Shown here: piece after piece, positions 36,703 to 45,308 of the stretch
Layout: each line of letters starts with the position of its first letter
Numbering within the stretch: the stretch's first letter is position 1
Origin: Dehalococcoidia bacterium
GTDB taxonomy: Bacteria > Chloroflexota > Dehalococcoidia > Lucifugimonadales > Lucifugimonadaceae
Reading direction: 5' to 3'
NCBI GenBank assembly: GCA_028281895.1
Contig: JANQIZ010000238.1
Location: 1 to 45,308 of the forward strand
Length of the DNA: 45,308 nt
Position numbers and translations under genes: made by a program
Notes under the pieces: model-generated
Seen by the model: only the letters and a program-made list of their open reading frames with translations
Told to the model about the DNA's origin: nothing
The model's database searches: none

Positions 36703-37980
36703 ATGACAGCGACCTTAGTTGACCTGAAGCAGATGGGCGCAGCGGCGAAATCGGCCGCCCGGAAGCTGGCCGCCAGTGATTCATCCGTGCGCAACGCAGC
36801 GCTCGAAGCGATCGCCGATGGTCTCGTAGCGAACGAAGACCGAATACTCGCAGCGAACCAGAAGGACATCGCTGAATCGAGGGCTGTGGGACTCGATGAG
36901 CATGTCATCGACCGCATGGTGCTCAATCATGACCGTGTCGTCGCTATGGCCGATGCCTGCCGAGAGATCGCTGCGCTGCCAGATCCGATCGGGAACGTTC
37001 TCGAAGAGCGGACGATGCAGAACGGTCTGGACATCAAGCGAGTTTCGGTTCCCATCGGCGTCATCGGCGTGATCTTTGAGAGCAGGCCCAACGTCACGAT
37101 CGACATCACTGCCCTGTGCCTGAAGTCCGGCAATGGCGCGATCTTGAGAGGCGGAAAAGAGGCTCTTGGCGCGAATCTTGTGCTTGCCGAGATCGCCCGA
37201 GATGCGATCACAAGCGTCGGCCTGCCAACTGACTGTGTGCAGTTCATATCCACGACCGACCGCTCAATCGTGAACGAGATGCTGCAGCTGGATCGCTACA
37301 TCGATCTCATCATCCCGCGTGGAGGCGCTGAGCTGGTGCGCTTTGTTGGCGAGACGGCGAAGATGCCGGCGATCACAGGCGGAGTGGGCGTGTGCCACAC
37401 GTACGTGGATGAAGCCGCGGATGTCGATAAGGCAGTGAAGATCGTCACCAACGCGAAGACTCAGCGTCCCACTGTCTGCAACGCCATGGACACGGTGCTG
37501 GTCCACTCGTCGATAGCTGGAGACTTCCTGCCCGCTCTGGCAAGAGCAAAGGGCATGTCAGACGTTGAATTGCGAGTGGACGGACGAGCGCTTGATCTGC
37601 TGGGTCAGATAGCGGAAGGCGCTCGCGTAGTTCCTGCACGGGACGATGACTTCGGAACGGAGTTCCTGTCTCTGATCGCCTCAGTCAAGGTTGTTGATTC
37701 GATGGACGAAGCTATGGATCACATGACCGAGTTTGGCTCCGCTCACTCGGAGGCGATTGTCACTGAAGACGCCAGAACCGCTGAACGGTTCCTGAACGAG
37801 GTCGACGCGGCAGCTGTGTTCCGAAACGCTTCGACCTACTTCAATGACGGCGGCCAGTTCGGTCTCGGTGCTGAGGTAGCGGTGAGCACCAGCAAGCTCC
37901 ACGCTCGAGGCCCGATGGGCCTGCGCGAGATCACGACCTACAAGTGGGTTGTTCGTGGTGATGGCCAGGTGCGAACGTAG
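36703..37980 (+). CDS. proA: Glutamate-5-semialdehyde dehydrogenase
   Basis: 425 aa; VPIGVIGVIFESRPNVTIDITALCLKSGNGAILRGGKEA; RGPMGLREITTYKWVVRGDGQVR. Confidence 0.96.
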   Translation: MTATLVDLKQMGAAAKSAARKLAASDSSVRNAALEAIADGLVANEDRILAANQKDIAESRAVGLDEHVIDRMVLNHDRVVAMADACREIAALPDPIGNVLEERTMQNGLDIKRVSVPIGVIGVIFESRPNVTIDITALCLKSGNGAILRGGKEALGANLVLAEIARDAITSVGLPTDCVQFISTTDRSIVNEMLQLDRYIDLIIPRGGAELVRFVGETAKMPAITGGVGVCHTYVDEAADVDKAVKIVTNAKTQRPTVCNAMDTVLVHSSIAGDFLPALARAKGMSDVELRVDGRALDLLGQIAEGARVVPARDDDFGTEFLSLIASVKVVDSMDEAMDHMTEFGSAHSEAIVTEDARTAERFLNEVDAAAVFRNASTYFNDGGQFGLGAEVAVSTSKLHARGPMGLREITTYKWVVRGDGQVRT

Positions 37981-38053
37981 TCCGGTCGCCGCATAGCATT
38001 GGCTTGAACCCAACTGGCGATCATCTGCTTCAGGGCTTTTCTGTACATGACGC

Positions 38054-38085
38054 GAACAGACGGCCGAACTAGCAGCCGCCTGTTC
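38054..38085 (+). terminator. Putative terminator downstream of proA
   Basis: GAACAGaCGGC - 10 nt - GCCGcCTGTTC stem followed by ttcgtttcg. Confidence 0.55.
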
Positions 38086-38105
38086 TTCGTTTCGAGCGAC
38101 TACAG

Positions 38106-39122
38106 CTAGATGCCTTTATCCACCATGAACCTGGCGAGGTCGGCTGTGCGGCTTGAGTAGCCCCATTCGTTGTCGTACCAGCCAACGACCTTGACGAAAC
38201 CGTCGCCAACCGCGGCCGTAGACAGCGCATCGATCGTACACGAGTTCGGGTTGCCGATGTAATCGACTGACACCAGCGGCTCTTCTGATACGCCCAGAAC
38301 GCCCTTCAGGCCGTTGGCAGCGGCTGTCTTGAACGCCTCGTTGATCTCTCCAGCAGATGCGTTGCTAGTGAGCTTGCAGGTCAGGTCAGTCACCGAGCCG
38401 GTGATCACTGGAACCCTGTACGCCATACCGTCGATGCGGCCTTTCAGGTCAGGAATCACCTGCGTGACCGCGCGTGCGGCTCCTGTCGATGTGGGGATGA
38501 TGCTGTTGGCAGCAGCCCTTGCTCGGCGGAGATCGCTGTGGACCTGGTCGAGAATCTTCTGGTCGTTGGTATAGGCATGGATCGTTGACATCAATGCGCT
38601 CTCGATGCCGAACTCATCGTGGAGAACCTTGGCCATCGGTGCTACGCAGTTCGTAGTGCAAGACGCGTTCGAGATGACCCGGTGCTGTGACGGATCGTAG
38701 TCATCCTCGTTGACACCAAGAACGACCGTGACGTCCTCATTCTTGGCAGGGGCTGAGATGATCACCTTCTTGGCTCCGCCGTTGAGGTGGCCGGCGGCCT
38801 TCGTGGCATCGGTGAAGATACCGGTCGACTCGACAACCAGTTCCACACCAGCATCGCCCCATGGCAGGCTGCCAGGGTCTCGTTCTCCGAACACCTTGAT
38901 GGTTCGTCCGTCGATTACGAGATCATCGCCACTCGTCTCAACCGTGCCGCCGTATACGCCATACGTCGAGTCGTACTTGAACAGGTGAGCGTTTGTCTCA
39001 GCGTCACCGAGATCGTTGATCGCAACAACCTCAAGCATGTCAGGATGACGCTCGGAGATAGTGCGGAATACCTGTCTGCCGATGCGGCCGAAGCCGTTGA
39101 TGCCAACCTTTACCTTCGCCAT
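38106..39122 (-). CDS. gap: Type I glyceraldehyde-3-phosphate dehydrogenase
   Basis: 338 aa; [17 protein letters not shown]...[19 protein letters not shown]...[15 protein letters not shown]. Confidence 0.97.
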   Translation of the reverse strand: MAKVKVGINGFGRIGRQVFRTISERHPDMLEVVAINDLGDAETNAHLFKYDSTYGVYGGTVETSGDDLVIDGRTIKVFGERDPGSLPWGDAGVELVVESTGIFTDATKAAGHLNGGAKKVIISAPAKNEDVTVVLGVNEDDYDPSQHRVISNASCTTNCVAPMAKVLHDEFGIESALMSTIHAYTNDQKILDQVHSDLRRARAAANSIIPTSTGAARAVTQVIPDLKGRIDGMAYRVPVITGSVTDLTCKLTSNASAGEINEAFKTAAANGLKGVLGVSEEPLVSVDYIGNPNSCTIDALSTAAVGDGFVKVVGWYDNEWGYSSRTADLARFMVDKGI

Positions 39123-39139
39123 GTGGTTCCCCCTTGCTG

Positions 39140-39160
39140 GCGGCGCATGTGCTGCGCCGC
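39140..39160 (-). repeat. Intercistronic hairpin between eno and gap
   Basis: GCGGCGCA-5 nt-TGCGCCGC perfect 8-bp stem with no U-tract. Confidence 0.55.
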
Positions 39161-39170
39161 ACTCTCAGTT

Positions 39171-40529
39171 CTATTGGTTCGTGAGAACGCTCTTGCCTGC
39201 ATATACGGCGTCTGCGCCGAGCGATTCCTCGATGCGCAAAAGCCTGTTGTACTTGGCCACCCGCTCGCTTCGGGCCGGCGCGCCGGTCTTGATCTGTCCA
39301 GAGCACGTGCCAACAGCCAGATCAGCGATCGTTGTGTCCTCGGTCTCTCCTGAGCGGTGACTGACGACTACGCCGAATCCCGCATCCTGAGCGATTTTGA
39401 TCGTCTCGAGTGTTTCGGACACTGTGCCGACCTGGTTCAGCTTGATCAGGATCGCGTTACCAGCGTTCTCGTCGATGCCGCGCTCGAGGTACTTTTTCTG
39501 TGTGACGAACAGGTCGTCTCCAACGATCTGGGTTCTGTCACCGATTCGTCCAGTGAAGGATGACCAGCCTTCCCAGTCGTCTTCCGACAGGCCGTCCTCG
39601 ATTGAGTAGATAGGGAAGTCGGTGCAGAGACTCTCGTATTCGGCGATCATCCGCTCGGAATCGAAGCGGTTGCCTTCTCTCTTCAGGTTGTATCGGCCCT
39701 CGCCTGGCGCTCCCGAGAGGTTCTTATAGAACTCGGATGCCGCGGGATCGAGTGCGATGTAGACCTGGTCGCCAGGGACATATCCGGCTTCTTCAATGGC
39801 CAGAGTCACAAATCCAAGGGCCTGCCGGTTGGTCAATCCGTGCGGCGCGAACCCACCCTCGAAGCCAACGTTGGTTGAGAGGCCTTGCTCTTCAAGCATC
39901 TTGCCGAGCATGTGGTAGATCTCTGAACCGGCCTGGAGCGCCTCTGAGAAGGTGTCCATGCCTAGCGGAGCGACCATGAACTCCTGGAAGTCTGTAGATC
40001 CGGCTGCGTGAGCTCCGCCGTTGAGGATGTTCAGCATCGGCACGGGCAGAACATTGGGCGAATCGTTGCCGATCAGGCGGGCGACCTTGTGGAACACGTC
40101 CTCCCTGTGTCCCTCGCCGTCTGTGACACCGAATGCCGAAGCTCGCAGGGCGGCCAGCGAGACTGCCAGCAGCGCGTTTGCGCCAAGGCTGCTCTTGTCT
40201 TCGGTGCCATCAAGATCGATCATGCGCTGATCGATAGAACGCTGATCTTCTACGTCCATTCCGATGACGGCATCTCTCAGAGGACCATTGACGTGGGAGA
40301 CAGCCTTCAGAACGCCTTTGCCGCCGTAGCGGTTTCGATTGCGGAACGAGTCTCCCTCAGGAAGATTTCCGTCGCGAAGCTCCAGCGCCTCACGCTGACC
40401 TGTGCTTGCGCCGGATGGCACAGCTGAAAGGCCAACTTCACGGTTCTCGAGAGTCACCAGGGCGTAAACCGTTGGGTTGCCCCTGGAGTCGAGAATCTCT
40501 TTGCCGCGGACATCAATGATCTTGGTCAT
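39171..40529 (-). CDS. eno: Enolase
   Basis: MTKIIDVRGKEILDSRGNPTV...GGAHAAGSTDFQEFMVAP...VVSHRSGETEDTTIADLAVG. Start at 40529 preferred to 40625. Confidence 0.96.
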   Translation of the reverse strand: MTKIIDVRGKEILDSRGNPTVYALVTLENREVGLSAVPSGASTGQREALELRDGNLPEGDSFRNRNRYGGKGVLKAVSHVNGPLRDAVIGMDVEDQRSIDQRMIDLDGTEDKSSLGANALLAVSLAALRASAFGVTDGEGHREDVFHKVARLIGNDSPNVLPVPMLNILNGGAHAAGSTDFQEFMVAPLGMDTFSEALQAGSEIYHMLGKMLEEQGLSTNVGFEGGFAPHGLTNRQALGFVTLAIEEAGYVPGDQVYIALDPAASEFYKNLSGAPGEGRYNLKREGNRFDSERMIAEYESLCTDFPIYSIEDGLSEDDWEGWSSFTGRIGDRTQIVGDDLFVTQKKYLERGIDENAGNAILIKLNQVGTVSETLETIKIAQDAGFGVVVSHRSGETEDTTIADLAVGTCSGQIKTGAPARSERVAKYNRLLRIEESLGADAVYAGKSVLTNQ

Positions 40530-40679
40530 ATGGACTCCGAACCTGGACGTGGCGCTGCTGCAGATTTCGTTGGTCTGAAAGGACCTGCTGGAGGCCAGCG
40601 CCGATTCATCCTCGTGCACGATCAAATCGATCGACTCAAGGATACTCCCTGGCTGTTAGCGAATTTTGATATTGATCGG

Positions 40680-41417
40680 TCAGGATCGCAAAGAGCGGAT
40701 TGCTCGATCCTGCTCGACAGAAAGCTGGTCGATGCCGATTTTCGCGAGTTTGAGCATAGCGTTCATATCTTCAGTCGAGTACGGCTGGCCTTCCGCCGTT
40801 CCCTGTACTTCAACGAATGCCCCGGCTCCGTTCATCACGATATTCATATCAACGTCTGCCTGAGAATCTTCTTCATAGGCGAGATCGAGCATTGGCGTGT
40901 CGTTTACGATGCCGACACTCACAGCGGCGATGCCGCCCGACAGTGGCTCTTTCTCTATGCGGCCATTCGCTCTCAGCCATTCGATGGCGCCTGAAAGGGC
41001 GACGTAAGCTCCAGTGATTGCCGCTGTTCTTGTGCCGCCGTCTGCCCGCAGGACATCGCAGTCGATGAGTATGGAGTTCTCTCCCAGCACGTCTAGATCT
41101 ACCCCTGCGCGCAGTGACCGGCCTATAAGGCGCTGGATCTCCTGTGTCCTGCCTCCAAGCTTGCCGCCTCTATCACGCCGCACTCGCTCCGTTGTTGCGC
41201 GCGGCAGCATCGAGTATTCCGCTGTGACCCAGCCTCTGCCTTTTCCGGCCATCCATCGTGGAACACTTGACTCCACTGAGGCTGTGCAGATCACATGAGT
41301 GTTGCCGGTCTTGATGAGTGCTGACCCCTCGGCATAGGGCATGAATCCGGGCGTTATCTCCACCGGCCTCATCTCATCGTTCGCCCTGCCGTCGACGCGT
41401 GGCGTTTCCTGATTCAA
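40680..41417 (-). CDS. rph: Ribonuclease PH
   Basis: 245 aa; [34 protein letters not shown]...[18 protein letters not shown]-type motif ([18 protein letters not shown]). Confidence 0.96.
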   Translation of the reverse strand: MNQETPRVDGRANDEMRPVEITPGFMPYAEGSALIKTGNTHVICTASVESSVPRWMAGKGRGWVTAEYSMLPRATTERVRRDRGGKLGGRTQEIQRLIGRSLRAGVDLDVLGENSILIDCDVLRADGGTRTAAITGAYVALSGAIEWLRANGRIEKEPLSGGIAAVSVGIVNDTPMLDLAYEEDSQADVDMNIVMNGAGAFVEVQGTAEGQPYSTEDMNAMLKLAKIGIDQLSVEQDRAIRSLRS

Positions 41418-41635
41418 ATTCGCTACTTCTCCGGTCCTCTAGGGATGACAGCACTCTGCTGCATGTCAGCGAGTCCACCGCTGTACCTGTACTTCATCAT
41501 CGACTGTGGAGCACCAGATGGTATCGTAGGCGACTGGCTCGTTGGCAGTGTGCTCAGGGGTTCAACACCGACTGAAATCCACCGGCCGCGTGAGTCCGCT
41601 TACTCGACACTGTAGTTGGACCTGGAGTTTCTGAA

Positions 41636-42550
41636 TTGAAGATCGCTGTTATGGGCGCGGGAGCCGTGGGTGGCTATTTTGGCGGTGTGCTTGCCAACCA
41701 GGGCGAAGATGTGACATTGATTGCCCGCGGAGATCATCGCGATGCGATAGCGAACAATGGTCTCAGGGTTGATAGTCACTGGGGCAATTTCAATGTCAGC
41801 GTTCCGGTCACCAACGATCCCGGCGAGGTAGGTGCCGTTGATCTCGTTCTCCATTGCGTCAAGCTTTACTCGAATGAGGACGCGCTGAAACTGATCGAGC
41901 CGATGGTCGGCCCTTCAACCAATATCTTGACGATCCAGAACGGTGTGACGAGTGGCGAGACGATTGCCGGGGTGTATGGCTGGGATCGTGTGCTTCAAGG
42001 TGCGACGTATATCGAAGCGGCTTTGATGGGACCGGGCCACATTGAGCAGTCTGGTTCGACCGCCCGGATCGAGTTTGGCGAAAACGATGGCTCTGTCACG
42101 GATCGGGTGGAGCGAATCAGATCGCTGCTGGACAAGCCGGGCATTCAGGTGGAAGCCAGCACAGACATCGTCTCCACACTCTGGACAAAACTGGTGGCTG
42201 TCGGCGCTTTCGGAACAGTGATGACTGCGGCAAGGGCAAGTCTGCCCGAGGTGCTGGCCGGGCCTGAAGGAGAGAGCACGATACGCACGGTGATGGAAGA
42301 GATCGTAGCTGTAGGCAAGTCCGAGGGCGTTGACTTCGAGCCGAACGTTGTAGACGAGAAACTCTCAGGCGGGATCGAAGAAGCCGAGGAGTTCAAGTCT
42401 TCGCTCCAATACGACCTCACGAATGGCAAGCCGCTTGAGCTTGACGACATCCTTGGAGCTGTCGTGCAGAAGGGAAGATCTGCGGGCATCCCGGTGCCAG
42501 CGTCCGCGGCTCTTGTGATGACGCTTGAGAAGTTCAAGCACGGATCTTAG
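41636..42550 (+). CDS. 2-dehydropantoate 2-reductase family protein (TTG start)
   Basis: 304 aa; LKIAVMGAGAVGGYFGGVLANQGEDVTLIARG...TIQNGV. Confidence 0.9.
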   Translation: MKIAVMGAGAVGGYFGGVLANQGEDVTLIARGDHRDAIANNGLRVDSHWGNFNVSVPVTNDPGEVGAVDLVLHCVKLYSNEDALKLIEPMVGPSTNILTIQNGVTSGETIAGVYGWDRVLQGATYIEAALMGPGHIEQSGSTARIEFGENDGSVTDRVERIRSLLDKPGIQVEASTDIVSTLWTKLVAVGAFGTVMTAARASLPEVLAGPEGESTIRTVMEEIVAVGKSEGVDFEPNVVDEKLSGGIEEAEEFKSSLQYDLTNGKPLELDDILGAVVQKGRSAGIPVPASAALVMTLEKFKHGS

Positions 42551-42586
42551 AAACCGATCGATCTGTCAACTACCTGGAGAGATAAC

Positions 42587-43312
42587 TTGGGCGATGCTTC
42601 CGAGACTGTGATTTCCGATGACCTGCTGGCGAAGCTGGGTGAACTGCCAACGCAGACACTTATCGATGCGCTGTGGGTTCGTGAGTGGCCGCAGACGATG
42701 ATCCACGGCGCGCGCCCGCTGTTTCCGGGTCAGAAGATGGTCGGACGCGCTGTAACGCTGCGCTTCGTGCATCACCGTCCCGACATCCTTGCCGACAAGC
42801 CTAAGGGCGTGGATTCACCCGAGTACGTGGCGTTTGAGATGTGCGGTCCCAACGAAGTGCTGGTCGCCTCGGCCGTTGGACCATGGGAGTCGATCGGTGG
42901 CGATATCAAGTTTCTCAGGCTCGCACAGCGCAAGGTTGGCGGCCTGGTAGCCGATGGATCGGTCAGGGACACTTCGGTGTTGAAGGACTACGGGTTCCCT
43001 GTGTACTGCCACTCCAGCACGGCCAAGCAGGGTCCGGGCATCATGCAGCCGTGGGGAGTGAACGAGGTGATCTCGTGCGGTGGAGTTCCCGTTCGACCAG
43101 GCGACGCCATCGTCGGTGACGACGACGGTGTAGTGGTTGTTCCTGCCGCCATGGCGGAAACGGTGCTGGAGATTGCCACTGAGCGAGAAGCGATCGAGCA
43201 TGTGGTCAAGACGGAGCTTGAGCGCAACCCCGGACCTCCAGGCAAGTACTATCCGTTCAATGACGCCACTCGCGAACTGTACGAGGAGTACAAGAAGCGG
43301 GGCGAGGCGTAG
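42587..43312 (+). CDS. RraA-like/4-hydroxy-4-methyl-2-oxoglutarate aldolase family protein (TTG start)
   Basis: 241 aa; GGLVADGSVRDTSVLKDYGFPVYC...GGVPVRPGDAIVGDDDGVVVVP. Confidence 0.9.
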   Translation: MGDASETVISDDLLAKLGELPTQTLIDALWVREWPQTMIHGARPLFPGQKMVGRAVTLRFVHHRPDILADKPKGVDSPEYVAFEMCGPNEVLVASAVGPWESIGGDIKFLRLAQRKVGGLVADGSVRDTSVLKDYGFPVYCHSSTAKQGPGIMQPWGVNEVISCGGVPVRPGDAIVGDDDGVVVVPAAMAETVLEIATEREAIEHVVKTELERNPGPPGKYYPFNDATRELYEEYKKRGEA

Positions 43313-44050
43313 TCAGCCGTTCAGTCTGGCATGCACAGCCGAGGGCACGGAGCTGATCACGGCGTCTGCTCCAGCTTCTAGCGACGCTATCGAGAGCTCC
43401 TGATCTGCGATGACTTCGGAGCCAGCGACGATCATTCGCTTGCCTGCTCCGTGTACCGCTTCGATATCCTGCGCACTGGGCGCGAACGGCACAAGGATCC
43501 AGCTTGAATAGGGGTCGCTCAGCGTGAGCGGCAGTGACTCTGCGTTCGCAGCAACCGCCGAGCACTGGAACTCAGTGCTGCCTTCGTAGAATCGCCTGCG
43601 GACATCGACCGATTGAGCAATGATCCCGAACCCGACTGTGCGGCTGAGCAGACCATGTTCTTGCAAAGCGCTGCATATCATGTTGATGATTCCAGGCTGC
43701 AGGGTCTTCACATTCAAGACGATTACAGGATCGATACCCGGAACGTCTGCGGCCATGCTCAGCGCTGCATCGAGAGTCGGTACACGCTCGCCTGCGAACT
43801 CAGAGCTTTTCCAGCTTCCAACGTCTAGCGCTGTTAGCTCCTGCAAGGACATTTCTGAGACCCGGCCCGACCCGTCTGTTGTTCTGTCCACCGTATCGTC
43901 GTGGATCACAACGAGCTGTTGATCTGAGGTCATAGCCAGGTCCAACTCGATCCCCAGCCCCAGATCGAACGCAGCCCGGTAGGCCGAGAGGGTGTTTTCA
44001 GGATGTGTGTTCTCTAACCCGCGATGGGCGATGAGCGTTGGTTGCGACAT
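43313..44050 (-). CDS. Glycerophosphodiester phosphodiesterase family protein
   Basis: MSQPTLIAHRGLENTHPENTLSAYRAAFDLGLGIELDLAMTSDQQLVVIHDDTVDRTTDGSG. Start at 44050 preferred to 44140. Confidence 0.93.
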   Translation of the reverse strand: MSQPTLIAHRGLENTHPENTLSAYRAAFDLGLGIELDLAMTSDQQLVVIHDDTVDRTTDGSGRVSEMSLQELTALDVGSWKSSEFAGERVPTLDAALSMAADVPGIDPVIVLNVKTLQPGIINMICSALQEHGLLSRTVGFGIIAQSVDVRRRFYEGSTEFQCSAVAANAESLPLTLSDPYSSWILVPFAPSAQDIEAVHGAGKRMIVAGSEVIADQELSIASLEAGADAVISSVPSAVHARLNG

Positions 44051-44057
44051 TGGCAGT

Positions 44058-44495
44058 TCAGTTCTCCTCGACGCGCAAGAATACTGTGTATGCGCTTTCA
44101 AGAACGCCACTCTGGGGCGGTGGATCGGGGCGTAGCTCAAGGATCGTCACCGTCACTCGACCGATATCTACCGACGCCTGTCCTCCAGGGACGATCTCCA
44201 GCCTCGATTCAACAGGATCGTTCGTGTCGACGGTGGTGCTGAGGACTACGAAAGCCTCGCCGGCCCGCACACACTGCACTCCCTCCGGGCAACGAGAGTC
44301 GTTCTCTACAGCAACGACAGTTACGAGCGCACCTTTCTCGTCAGTGCCAAATCCTAGAGAGTCCTTAACGCCTACGAGTCCCTCACTCGAGACTCTATTG
44401 CTGCTCGAGGCAGGTTCGCCACTGGACCCACATGAAACGGCCAGTGCGAACAGTGCTATCAGAAGAAACGCCACCAGCGCGAAAGATCGCTTCAA
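44058..44495 (-). CDS. Hypothetical lipoprotein
   Basis: 145 aa; signal peptide MKRSFALVAFLLIALFALAVSC with lipobox; 4-nt overlap with argH. Confidence 0.7.
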   Translation of the reverse strand: MKRSFALVAFLLIALFALAVSCGSSGEPASSSNRVSSEGLVGVKDSLGFGTDEKGALVTVVAVENDSRCPEGVQCVRAGEAFVVLSTTVDTNDPVESRLEIVPGGQASVDIGRVTVTILELRPDPPPQSGVLESAYTVFLRVEEN

Positions 44496-45308
44496 CTGCC
44501 TTGCTCCATAGCGCTGGAGAGGCGTTTCCTGGCTGTCTGTACGGCGTCTAGCACTCGATTGGGAGCGGTTCCTCCCGGCACATCACGTGCCGCTACCGCA
44601 GATTCGGTAGTGATGGACATGATGTCGTCTTCGAACAGATCCGACGCTGACTTGAAGTCGTCGAGAGTTAGCTCTCCGAATCCCTTGTTCGCCGCGATGC
44701 TCTGCTTCGCCAGCGCAGCGACCGCTATATACGCCTTCCTGAATGGAACGCCTTTGCCAACCAGGTAGTCGGCGAAGTCGGTCGCAAGCACATAGCTGCG
44801 CTCAGCCGCTAGTTTCATGCGTTCAGCATCGACGGACATGCCTTTCACCATTCCAGCGGCTGCTTCCAGAGCAGGGATCACCGTATCCGCCGAATCAAAG
44901 AGCCCTTCTTTGTCTTCCTGCAGATCGCGGTTGTAGGTGAGAGGCAGGCCTTTGACAGTGGTGAGCAACCCCATCAGGTGCCCGTACACACGGCCGGTCT
45001 TCCCGCGAATCAGCTCAGCGAAGTCAGGGTTGCGCTTCTGCGGCATGATGCTTGAGCCAGAGGTGTACTCATCCGGCAGGCCAATGAAACCGAACTCATC
45101 GGACGACCAGATGACGAACTCCTCTGCCAGCCGCGACAGGTGCGCCATCGTCATCGAGGCAGCGAACAGGTAGTACAGGATGAAGTCGCGATCAGAGACG
45201 GCATCCATGCTGTTGGCTGAGATTGCGCTAAAGCCAAGTTCTTCAGCCACAGAGTCGCGATCGAGCGGATACGGCGAGCCAGCCATCGCTCCACTGCCTA
45301 GAGTCATG
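44492..45308 (-). CDS. argH: Argininosuccinate lyase, C-terminal portion (N-terminus beyond the right edge)
   Basis: GSSIMPQKRNPDFAELIRGKTGRVYG signature; ...LPLTYNRDLQEDKEGLFDS. Confidence 0.94.
   Translation of the reverse strand, partial: MTLGSGAMAGSPYPLDRDSVAEELGFSAISANSMDAVSDRDFILYYLFAASMTMAHLSRLAEEFVIWSSDEFGFIGLPDEYTSGSSIMPQKRNPDFAELIRGKTGRVYGHLMGLLTTVKGLPLTYNRDLQEDKEGLFDSADTVIPALEAAAGMVKGMSVDAERMKLAAERSYVLATDFADYLVGKGVPFRKAYIAVAALAKQSIAANKGFGELTLDDFKSASDLFEDDIMSITTESAVAARDVPGGTAPNRVLDAVQTARKRLSSAMEQGS

Noticed and set aside
38787-39353. 188-aa plus-strand ORF
   Set aside because: Antisense to gap and eno.

Overview
This 45.3 kb window is a dense bacterial chromosome segment. I read about 41 protein-coding genes and no convincing tRNA, rRNA, CRISPR or transposon. 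The gene content (enolase-superfamily protein, paired CocE hydrolases, RraA-like protein, comEA-comEC, proBA, mfd, rpsF-ssb-rpsR) looks like a free-living Chloroflexota, possibly SAR202/Dehalococcoidia-like; this affiliation is inference only. Most of the window is housekeeping: recG (partial), degV, DAK2/fakA-like, rpmB, rpe, comEC/comEA, ilvE, glyA, rpsF-ssb-rpsR, a PPIase, hom, thrC, mfd, proB, proA, gap, eno, rph and argH (partial). The most interesting signals are: (1) an apparent transcription attenuator with a 14-aa Cys-rich leader peptide (MTCLCCTCKEPAVG), a 13-bp antiterminator and an intrinsic terminator upstream of a DUF4395 membrane-protein gene; (2) a near-perfect CIRCE (HrcA operator) in the mfd/proB divergent intergenic region; (3) ribosomal protein S18 with a roughly 107-aa acidic Ser/Glu/Asp/Ala tail; (4) a solitary two-domain protein with an AbiJ-N-like region and a nucleoside-deoxyribosyltransferase/TIR-like domain, a possible defence protein; (5) structured 5' leaders upstream of ilvE and rpsF. 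All calls come from reading the sequence; no database search was run.
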